Source: Alphaproteobacteria bacterium
Lineage (GTDB): Bacteria > Pseudomonadota > Alphaproteobacteria > Caulobacterales > Caulobacteraceae
Reading direction: 5' to 3'
NCBI GenBank assembly: GCA_025350685.1
Contig: JANXXK010000342.1
Location: 1 to 37,626, forward strand
DNA: 37,626 nt
The notes under the pieces are model-generated. The model ran no database searches. It worked only from the letters and a program-made list of their open reading frames with translations, and was not told where the DNA came from. Made by a program: the position numbers and the translations under genes. Positions 31,347-37,626 of the stretch are shown in pieces. Numbering within the stretch: position 1 is the first letter of the stretch; each line of letters opens with the position of its first letter.

Positions 31347-32750
31347 ATGCGCCTGCCGCGCATCTTCCGGACCACGCCGTTCCGGCTCACGCTGCTGTTC
31401 CTGGCCCTGTTCGCCTCGGCCGCCAGCGCCTTCCTGGCCTACATCTACGTCGCCACCGCCGGGGAGGCGACGCGGCGCACCGACCAGGAAATCACCCGGG
31501 AGATGTACTCCCTGGTGGCGGCCTACGACCGCGCGGGCGTGGACGCGGTCAACCAGTCGCTGATCGAGCGCGCCGCCAGCGAGCGGCCGTTCCTCTACCT
31601 TTTGATGGACGAGCAGAAGAAGCGCATCTCCGGCTCCATCGAGGCCAGTCCGGTGGAGAAATTCGCCGGCCCGCCCGCCTGGACCAGCTTCTCCGTCACC
31701 GACACCGACCCCCAGGGCCGCACGGTCAAGCACCCGGCCCGCGGCCTGCAGGAGCTGCTCTCCGGCGGCGAGATCCTGTTCGTCGGCGCCGACATCGGCG
31801 AGGACGAGGCCTACGTGGTCAAGATCGTCCGCGCACTCTGGGGCGCCGGGGCCCTGGTCATCGTCCTGGGCCTGGCCGGCGGCGTGCTGGTCAGCCGCAA
31901 CGTCACCCGATCCATGGTCGGTCTGAGCGAGGTGGTCGATGCCGTGCGCAACGGCGATCTGGGCGCCCGCGCCCACGTGCGCGGCACCCGCGACGAGTTC
32001 GACGAACTGGCCGCCGGCGTCAACGAGATGCTCGACCGGCTGGAGCGCTCCATGGCCGGCCACAGGCACGCGGGCGACGCCATCGCCCACGACCTGCGCT
32101 CGCCGCTCACCCGCCTGCGCGCCCGCCTTGAGGCCGCCTACCTCGACGTCGAGGCCGGCAAGGGCGATCCCACCCAGGCGCTGGCCCAGGCGTTGGAGGA
32201 CACCGACGGGGTGCTGAAGACCTTCGGCGCGGTGCTCTCCATCGCCCGCCTGCAGGCCGCCGGGACCGCGCCCGACCCGGTGCTGTTCGACGCCGCCGAG
32301 CTGGCCGCCGACATCTCCGAGCTCTACGAGCCGCTCTGCGAGGACAAGGGCATCGATTTCTCCGCCGAGCTGGCCAACGACCTGATGGTGCGCGGCAACC
32401 GCGAGTTCCTGGCCCAGGCGCTCGCCAACATCCTCGACAACGCCGTGAAATACACGCCCGCTGGCGGGGCGATCATGCTGCGCACGCGCCGCCGTTCGTC
32501 CGGCGAGGTCGAATACTCGGTCACCGACACCGGCCCGGGCGTCCCCGAGGAGGACCGCGAGCGGGTGATCGAACGCTTCGTGCGCCTGGAGAATAGCCGC
32601 AACCAGCCGGGCGCTGGCCTGGGCCTATCCCTGGTCGGCGCGGTGGCCGAGGCTCATGGCGGCCGCCTCGAACTCGCCGAAGGCCCCGGCAAGGTCGGCG
32701 AAATGGGCCCGGGGCTACGGGTGGCGCTGGTGCTGCCCCGGCCGGCTTAG
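31347..32750 (+). CDS. HAMP sensor histidine kinase downstream of degP
   Basis: The 467-residue kinase has two membrane segments (about 13-35 and 163-183) around a periplasmic domain of about 125 residues. A HAMP domain follows (VSRNVTRSMVGLSEVVDAVRNGDLGARAHVRGTRDEFDEL). HisKA has H248 in DAIAHDLRSPLTRLRARLEAA, and HATPase_c has NILDNAVKYT, DTGPGVPEEDRERVIERFVR and GAGLGLSLVGAVAEAHGG. The cognate regulator is the preceding gene. Its ribosome-binding site sits in the stem of a palindromic element, which could lower its translation relative to the regulator. The gene ends in a hairpin facing the convergent aminotransferase. Confidence 0.92.
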   Translation: MRLPRIFRTTPFRLTLLFLALFASAASAFLAYIYVATAGEATRRTDQEITREMYSLVAAYDRAGVDAVNQSLIERAASERPFLYLLMDEQKKRISGSIEASPVEKFAGPPAWTSFSVTDTDPQGRTVKHPARGLQELLSGGEILFVGADIGEDEAYVVKIVRALWGAGALVIVLGLAGGVLVSRNVTRSMVGLSEVVDAVRNGDLGARAHVRGTRDEFDELAAGVNEMLDRLERSMAGHRHAGDAIAHDLRSPLTRLRARLEAAYLDVEAGKGDPTQALAQALEDTDGVLKTFGAVLSIARLQAAGTAPDPVLFDAAELAADISELYEPLCEDKGIDFSAELANDLMVRGNREFLAQALANILDNAVKYTPAGGAIMLRTRRRSSGEVEYSVTDTGPGVPEEDRERVIERFVRLENSRNQPGAGLGLSLVGAVAEAHGGRLELAEGPGKVGEMGPGLRVALVLPRPA

Positions 32751-32752
32751 AG

Positions 32753-32790
32753 CCCCTCTCCCCTCGCGCCTGGGCGTCGGGGGAGAGGCC
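32753..32790. terminator. Hairpin between convergent genes, related to the palindromic elements
   Basis: CCTCTCCCC (32755-32763) pairs with GGGGAGAGG (32780-32788), with an inner GCGCC/GGCGT pairing. It lies between the kinase stop (32750) and the aminotransferase stop (32798), so it may serve both strands. The CCTCTCCC...GGGAGAGG arms are those of the element at 31173-31343, suggesting a solo arm of the same family. Confidence 0.6.
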
Positions 32791-32797
32791 GCTCTTG

Positions 32798-34003
32798 CTA
32801 AGACAGGAACTTGCCGCCGTTGATCTCCAGGGCCTTGGTCCGGGTCGCGCGCGCGGTCTTCACCGGGGCGTCCATCACCGTCTTGAAGGCGGCGCGGAAT
32901 TTGGCCATGTCGTCTGGCGAGCCCACCGAGATGCGCACCGCGTTGGGCCACACGGGCCAGATGCGGCCGATGTAGACGTTTTCCTTCTGCAGGGCGGCGA
33001 TCACCGTGTGGGCCGGGCGGCCGGTGTCGATCATGAAGCAGTTGGACTGCGACACGCCGATCGGCTTGTAGCCGTTGGTCTTCAGCCACTCGAGCGTCTG
33101 GATGCGGCTGTCGGCGATCCACTTCTTGCGGGTCGGGATCAGCTCCTTGTCGGCGATCGATGCCCGCGCGGCGACCAGCGCGGTCACCGGCATGGCGTTC
33201 TGGTAGTAGGGCGTCAGCTTCTCCAGCAGGTCTTCGCGCGCGATCGCCACGCCGCAGCGGATGCCGGCCATGCCGTAGATCTTCGAGAAGGTGCGCAGGA
33301 CAACGATGTCCTTGCCCGCCGCCACCTGGTCGACAACCGACTGCTCGTCCGACAGGTGGATATAGGCCTCGTCGACCAGCAGGATCGAACCCTTGGGCTT
33401 GTTCTCCAGCGCCCACAGGATGTCGGCGCGCGCCGTGGTGGTGCCCGTCGGGTTGTTCGGGTTGACGATGTAGATCAGCCCGGCGCTCGGGTCGGCGGCG
33501 ATCATCGCCTTGACGTCGTGGGCGTAGGTCGAGGTGAGCGGCGCCTTCTTCACCGGCGCCTTGGAAATGCCGGCGGCCATGGCGGCCGACTCATAGGACG
33601 GGTCGGCCATCACCAGGGACTTGCCGGGCCCGGTAAAGGCCAGGGTCGTGTAGTGCAGCGGCTCCGAGGAGCCGGCGTAGAAGGCGATGTTCTCCGGCTT
33701 CAGCCCGTGCATCGCGGCATATTCGTCGGTGAGCGCGTTGAGCTCGCCCATCCGGTCATAGCGCCCGCCCAGCGGCAGGATCTTGGTGATCGCCTCGCAG
33801 GCGGACTTGCACGGGCCCAGCGGGTTCTCGTTGGCGTTGATGATCACCGCGTCCGGCGGCAGCACCCCCATCATCTGCGACGCCATCTTGGCGTGCGCCA
33901 GCTCCGCTTCGCCCAGGATCGGGGCCATCGCGGCGGCGACCGCCGCGGTCCTCAGGAAGGTGCGGCGTCCCAGCAGGGGGGAGTCGGTGTGTTCTTCGCT
34001 CAT
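32798..34003 (-). CDS. Tat-exported PLP-dependent aminotransferase (HisC-like)
   Basis: The 401-residue fold-type I aminotransferase has a twin-arginine signal: RRTFLRTAAVAAAMAP at 13-28, then ELAHA as a cleavage site. The enzyme core shows INANENPLGP at the N-terminal substrate arm, SSEPLHYT, IVNPNNPTG (NPNNPTG 181-187), LVDEAY (D211 for the PLP pyridine nitrogen), the Schiff-base lysine K241 in FSKIYGMAGIRCG, and C-terminal NCFMIDTGRPA and GRIWPVWPNAVRISVG. The closest family is histidinol-phosphate aminotransferase, but HisC is cytosolic, so the substrate is probably another amine or amino acid in the periplasm. The start is ATG 34003 (GAGGC about 12 bases upstream); the longer frame from 34108 hides the Tat signal. 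Confidence 0.85.
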   Translation of the reverse strand: MSEEHTDSPLLGRRTFLRTAAVAAAMAPILGEAELAHAKMASQMMGVLPPDAVIINANENPLGPCKSACEAITKILPLGGRYDRMGELNALTDEYAAMHGLKPENIAFYAGSSEPLHYTTLAFTGPGKSLVMADPSYESAAMAAGISKAPVKKAPLTSTYAHDVKAMIAADPSAGLIYIVNPNNPTGTTTARADILWALENKPKGSILLVDEAYIHLSDEQSVVDQVAAGKDIVVLRTFSKIYGMAGIRCGVAIAREDLLEKLTPYYQNAMPVTALVAARASIADKELIPTRKKWIADSRIQTLEWLKTNGYKPIGVSQSNCFMIDTGRPAHTVIAALQKENVYIGRIWPVWPNAVRISVGSPDDMAKFRAAFKTVMDAPVKTARATRTKALEINGGKFLS

Positions 34004-34396
34004 CGTCTTTGTGCCTCTTGAAGCCTCGCTTGCGCCAAATCCGCCGTGCGCCGGGGCCCAGGGCAATCGGAAACCACGTCTCTGGCGCGTTCCGCGGCCC
34101 GGCTGCACAAGCCGCGCTCATCTGGGCGCCCGGAAGGTCGATTCTGCGCCAGACGCCGCCGCGAATTCACCCTCGGGGCCGCCCGATCCGCCTCTGCGCC
34201 CGCCTGAGGCGCTTCGTCTCTCAGGTGAAGTCTGTTGCGCCCCGGCGCGTGGGGACTAGTTTGCGCGCCTGGGGGCGCTCCTGACATTTGGGGTTCGACG
34301 CGACTTGGATGCGGTGAGCATCAGGGCCGTGGCTAGCTGCGCCGTTATCGGCTTGACGGAAAGGTCAGCGAGCGTGACGACCATCGGGCAGACCCC
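34004..34396. other. Intergenic region upstream of the RTX protein, no gene seen
   Basis: These 393 bases separate the divergent aminotransferase and RTX-protein genes and should hold both promoters. The only hint I see is TTGACG near 34353, an acceptable -35 without a clear -10. I find no convincing reading frame, repeat or RNA gene. Confidence 0.5.
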
Positions 34397-36634
34397 ATGA
34401 TCATCAATCTGACCTACGATCCGAGCGTCGCCAACGCGCCGGCGGGCTTCACCGCGGCGCTGACCTCCGTCGTGAACTTCTTCCAGAACAACTTCTCCAA
34501 CCCGGTGACGGTCAATATCGCCGTGGGCTGGGGCGAGGTCGAAGGCCAGGCTCTGTCGCCAGGCGCCCTGGGCGAAAGCGCCTCGTTCCTGCAGTCGACC
34601 ACCTATGCGGACCTGACCTCGGCTCTGACCGCGCACGGCACGTCGTCCGCCGACGCCAGCGCCATCGCCTCGCTGCCCGCCAGCGACCCGACCGGCGGCG
34701 TCTACTGGCTGACCACGGCCGAGGCCAGGGCGCTGGGCATGACGACGGGCGGCGGGCTCGACGGCTTCATGGGCTTTTCCAACCAGTCGGGAATCTTCGA
34801 CTTCCAGGAAAGCGACGCGATCACCGCCAGAAGATACGACTTCTTCGCCGTCGCCGTTCACGAGATCAGCGAGATCATTGGCCGCCAGCTGCTGGTCGGT
34901 CAGACGCTAGGCGGCCAGGCCAACAGCTACGAGCCGCTCGACCTCTTCCATTTCACCGCGTCTGGCGTGCGCGGATTCACCGGGACCGCGCCTGGCTACT
35001 TCTCGGCGGACAATGGGGCCACCAACCTCGACAACTTCAACACCTCGCCGAGCGGCGACTTCGGCGATTGGGCCGCGAGCGCCGGGCATGACGCCTTCCT
35101 GGCTTTCAGCTCTTCGAGCGTGATCAACGCCATCTCGCCGGCGGACATGACGGTGCTGGACGTCCTGGGCTGGACGGTGATCCCGCGACCGGACCTCAGC
35201 GTCTCCAGCCTGACGGTCGGCCCCAGTGGCGTCGGCTACACGGTGGTCAACACCGGATCGGCCCCAGCGGCGGCCTCGACCGCGGCGGTCTATCTCTCCA
35301 CCGACTCCTGCATCACCACCGCCGACACCCTGATCGGGACCGCCGCCACGCCGTCGCTCGGACTGCTCGCCAGCGACCCGGAAAACGCCGCCTTCGTCCT
35401 CCCGACCAACCTGGCGGTAGGCGCCTACTTCATCGGGGTCATCGCCGACGGTCCGGACCAGGTCACCGAGTTCAACGAGAACAACAACGTCTCTACGGTC
35501 ATGCCGGTCATCCTCGGCAACAACGACGCCAACACGCTCACCGGCAACTCCGGCGCCAATCTGCTGATCGCCATGGGCGGCGACGACAGCCTGAATGGGG
35601 GCGCGGGCGCCGACACCATGGCGGGCGGGCTGGGCGACGACACCTATTCCGTCGACAACGCCGGCGACAAGGTCGTGGAGAACCCCGGCGAAGGGACCGA
35701 CCTGGTAATGGCCTCGGTCAGCCACACGCTGGAAGCCAATGTCGAGAACCTGACGCTGATCGGGGCTGCGGCGATCAACGGAACCGGCAACGGCGACGCC
35801 AACGTGATCACCGGCAACACCGGGAACAACATTCTGGCGGGCCTGGGCGGCGCCGACACGCTGAACGGCGGCGGTGGGATCGACACCGCCAGCTATGTGG
35901 CCTCCGGGTCGGGCGTGAACGTCTCGCTCGCCGCCGGAACCGCCAGCGGCGGGGACGCCCAGGGCGACGTGCTCAACAACATTTCCAACCTCACCGGTTC
36001 GGCCTTCGACGACGTGCTGGAAGGCGACGGCGGCAACAACGTGCTGGTCGGCGGCGCCGGCGTCGATACCCTGAGCTACGCCCACGCCACGGCCGGCGTC
36101 AGCGTCAGCCTGGCGCTGACCACCGCCCAGAACACCGGCGGCGCGGGCATCGACACCGTCACCCAGTTCGAGAACCTCACCGGCTCGGCCTACGGCGACA
36201 CCCTGACCGGATCGAGCGCGGCCAACGTGCTCACCGGCCTCGCTGGCGATGACAGCCTGGTCGGCGGCGTGGGCGCCGACACCCTGGTCGGCGGCGCGGG
36301 CGACGACACCCTGAGCGGCGGCCTGAGCGCCGACCACTTCGTCTTCGCCGACGTCGTGGGTGGGGCGGGCGTGGACACCATCATCGACTTCAGCCACGCC
36401 CAGTCCGACAAGATCGACCTGTCGGGCGTTGACGCGAACACCACCTTGGGCGGCGACCAGGGCTTCGTCTTCATCGGCGCTTCGGCCTTCCACGACGTGG
36501 CCGGCGAGCTGCGCTTCGTGGTCTCCGGAAGCAACACAACGGTGATGGGCGACACCAACGGCGACGGGGTGGCCGACTTCACCCTCAACCTGACTGGCGT
36601 CACCACCCTGGTCAGCGGCGACTTCCTGCTCTGA
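34397..36634 (+). CDS. RTX-repeat exoprotein with NF038122-like metalloprotease domain
   Basis: The 745-residue protein has no N-terminal signal, consistent with type I secretion by a C-terminal signal. The N-terminal domain (1-260) has [16 protein letters not shown] at 152-167, where HEISE (155-159) takes the place of HExxH, followed by [26 protein letters not shown] and [19 protein letters not shown] recall this pattern from the NF038122 metalloprotease group. A CARDB-like domain (about 265-372) ends in TEFNENNNV. Calcium-binding RTX nonapeptides (375-690) read [18 protein letters not shown] and similar. The C-terminus resembles serralysin M10_C ([18 protein letters not shown]). No type I export genes are near, and its ribosome-binding site is poor. 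Confidence 0.85.
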   Translation: MIINLTYDPSVANAPAGFTAALTSVVNFFQNNFSNPVTVNIAVGWGEVEGQALSPGALGESASFLQSTTYADLTSALTAHGTSSADASAIASLPASDPTGGVYWLTTAEARALGMTTGGGLDGFMGFSNQSGIFDFQESDAITARRYDFFAVAVHEISEIIGRQLLVGQTLGGQANSYEPLDLFHFTASGVRGFTGTAPGYFSADNGATNLDNFNTSPSGDFGDWAASAGHDAFLAFSSSSVINAISPADMTVLDVLGWTVIPRPDLSVSSLTVGPSGVGYTVVNTGSAPAAASTAAVYLSTDSCITTADTLIGTAATPSLGLLASDPENAAFVLPTNLAVGAYFIGVIADGPDQVTEFNENNNVSTVMPVILGNNDANTLTGNSGANLLIAMGGDDSLNGGAGADTMAGGLGDDTYSVDNAGDKVVENPGEGTDLVMASVSHTLEANVENLTLIGAAAINGTGNGDANVITGNTGNNILAGLGGADTLNGGGGIDTASYVASGSGVNVSLAAGTASGGDAQGDVLNNISNLTGSAFDDVLEGDGGNNVLVGGAGVDTLSYAHATAGVSVSLALTTAQNTGGAGIDTVTQFENLTGSAYGDTLTGSSAANVLTGLAGDDSLVGGVGADTLVGGAGDDTLSGGLSADHFVFADVVGGAGVDTIIDFSHAQSDKIDLSGVDANTTLGGDQGFVFIGASAFHDVAGELRFVVSGSNTTVMGDTNGDGVADFTLNLTGVTTLVSGDFLL

Positions 36635-36659
36635 GCGTCGGCCTAGAACGGCTCAAGGT

Positions 36660-37055
36660 CTAGCGCTGGACGATCTGGGTCAGGACCCCGCCGGTCTCCT
36701 GCGGATGGATGAACACCTGGCCCTTGATCGGATTTCCGGGGCCCGGATCGCCCACCAGACGCACACCCTTGTCGCGTAAGCTCGCCACGGCCGCCTCCAG
36801 GTCGTCGACCTGCATGGCGATCAGGTGGACGCCCTCGCCGCGATCGGCCAGCCGCTTGGCGATGGGACCTGTCTCGTCGATGTTCGACACCAGTTCCACA
36901 TAGCTGTCGGCGAAGCGGAAGAACGCCATCTTCATGCCGGCCGCCGCCGCCTCGCGACGCTCGCTGACCGGCGCGCCGTAGATGGTCTCATAGCGGCCGA
37001 CCGCCGCGTCGAGATCCTTCACGGCGATCACCACGTGATCGACCCCCTTGAACAT
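36660..37055 (-). CDS. VOC-family protein, methylmalonyl-CoA epimerase-like
   Basis: The 131-residue protein has paired beta-alpha-beta-beta-beta modules of the vicinal-oxygen-chelate fold. Putative metal ligands are H7 (VDHVVIAVKDL), E54 (SYVELVS), H77 (GVHLIAMQVDDLEAAV) and E120 (HPQETGGVLTQIVQ). The GVHLIAMQVDD and HPxxTGGVLxQIV strings are typical of methylmalonyl-CoA epimerase, which interconverts the R and S forms in propionyl-CoA metabolism, although other glyoxalase-like enzymes share them. No propionyl-CoA carboxylase or mutase gene is in the window. It ends 25 bases from the RTX gene on the opposite strand. Confidence 0.8.
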   Translation of the reverse strand: MFKGVDHVVIAVKDLDAAVGRYETIYGAPVSERREAAAAGMKMAFFRFADSYVELVSNIDETGPIAKRLADRGEGVHLIAMQVDDLEAAVASLRDKGVRLVGDPGPGNPIKGQVFIHPQETGGVLTQIVQR

Positions 37056-37156
37056 CGCCCGATCCTCCCGCTGGTTTCCCCAACAGCTATCAGGCGCGAT
37101 GCGGGGCGAGAAGGGCGCACTGGCGAGCGGCCCGTTCCGCGGGCAAGGATGTGACG

Positions 37157-37626
37157 ATGATCCTTGGCCAACAGCTCAAGCCATGCGGACCGGTGGTCGA
37201 CGCCAAGGCGGCCGGCCGATCTCGGGACGTCCTGGCGCAAAGCTTGTGGACGCCGCGTCTGGACCAGGCCTGGCCGGCGCTGGCGCCGATCTTCGCCGCC
37301 TCGCCCTATCTGGCGAGCCTCGCGCGGCGCGATCCAAAACGCCTCGACGCCCTGCTGGCCGACGACCCGGACGCCCGCCTCGCCGCCATCCTCGCCGCCA
37401 CCGCCAAGGCCGCTGCCCTGGACGTCGAGGCCGGCGGCGCGCGCCTGCGCCAACTGAAGGCCGAGCTGCACCTGTTGACCGCGCTCTGCGACCTCGGCGG
37501 GGTCTGGGACCTGGACCAGGTGACCGGCGCGCTCACCCGTTTCGCCGACGCCGCGGTGGTCGCCGCCCTGACCATCGCCGCCCGCGCCGAGCTGGAAGCC
37601 GGGCGCATCACCGCGCTGGGCGAGGG
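37157..37626 (+). CDS. glnE: Glutamine synthetase adenylyltransferase/deadenylase GlnE, N-terminal part
   Basis: The first 156 codons are present and the frame runs off the window end. The start is ATG 37157; a GTG at 37151 is also in frame. After about 45 variable residues come SPYLASLARRDPKRLDALLADDPDARLAAIL and LRQLKAELHLLTALCDLGGVWDLDQVTGALTRFADAAVVAALTIAARAEL, the start of the GlnE N-terminal deadenylase region. The catalytic GSxxDxD motif would lie beyond the window. GlnE adenylylates glutamine synthetase under nitrogen sufficiency and reverses this under limitation, with PII as partner. Confidence 0.88.
   Translation, partial: MILGQQLKPCGPVVDAKAAGRSRDVLAQSLWTPRLDQAWPALAPIFAASPYLASLARRDPKRLDALLADDPDARLAAILAATAKAAALDVEAGGARLRQLKAELHLLTALCDLGGVWDLDQVTGALTRFADAAVVAALTIAARAELEAGRITALGE

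Noticed and set aside
1..37626. CRISPR arrays, tRNA or rRNA genes, insertion sequences, prophage
   Set aside because: No regularly spaced repeats, no tRNA T-arm pattern with a matching acceptor stem, and no transposase, integrase or phage structural protein was seen. The repeats present are short palindromic elements only.

Overview
The window reads as a very GC-rich alphaproteobacterial chromosome segment, most likely Caulobacterales (Caulobacter/Phenylobacterium-like). Supporting this are a DivJ-like polar kinase, a MucR/Ros C-terminus, a perfect CtrA box (TTAA-N7-TTAA), CcrM-type GANTC sites, an alpha-type cytochrome c maturation cluster (ccmI/E/F/H without ccmG) and the PEPxAWAMM form of PEP-CTERM tail. 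It holds no rRNA, tRNA, prophage, insertion sequence or CRISPR array that I can support. It is ordinary chromosome with accessory pieces and an unusual density of palindromic intergenic elements.

Layout. 1-2.4 kb: end of a MucR-type regulator with its terminator, a PAS_5 protein, a PEP-CTERM secreted protein and sufE. 2.4-5.1 kb: two divergent histidine kinases, one soluble and one the membrane-bound DivJ-like kinase. 5.1-8.1 kb: an uncharacterised secreted protein, a DUF1491 protein, a small unknown protein, and a MazF/PemK toxin with its antitoxin behind an AT-rich promoter/operator. 8.1-11.4 kb: translation and ribosome-modification genes (prfC, an RsmC-like methyltransferase, an RsuA-like pseudouridine synthase). 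11.5-13 kb: a helical-repeat (TPR-like) protein with a CtrA box upstream. 13-15.7 kb: a NitT/TauT-type ABC transporter on the minus strand, preceded by about 480 bases that look like structured RNA. 16.2-20.5 kb: uup (ABC-F), a secreted unknown, a YcgN-type cysteine-cluster protein and a J-domain chaperone. 20.5-23 kb: a PepSY-like periplasmic protein with a PhoP/PhoQ-type (FeuP/FeuQ-like) two-component pair. 23-28.7 kb: an unknown conserved protein, then ccmI-ccmE-ccmF-ccmH. 28.9-32.8 kb: a Do/HtrA protease with a second OmpR-type regulator and HAMP kinase. 32.8-37.6 kb: a Tat-exported aminotransferase, an RTX metalloprotease-like protein, a VOC/methylmalonyl-CoA epimerase-like protein and the start of glnE.

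The central block (small periplasmic protein, two-component pair, cytochrome c maturation, Do protease, second two-component pair, glnE) resembles from memory the rhizobial feuNPQ-cycHJKL-degP-glnE neighbourhood. It would tie envelope sensing, periplasmic haem delivery and periplasmic proteolysis together.

The most unusual content is non-coding. (i) A candidate structured RNA/leader at about 15785-16004 precedes the ABC transporter. It has three GNRA-capped hairpins and a helix that competes with a terminator-like hairpin. (ii) A 115-base double-hairpin repeat begins at or just after gene stop codons, with a GANTC site in the loop of two copies. (iii) Compound inverted elements inside two operons place the next gene's Shine-Dalgarno sequence in a hairpin stem. 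(iv) A pair of long palindromes runs into the DUF1491 start codon.
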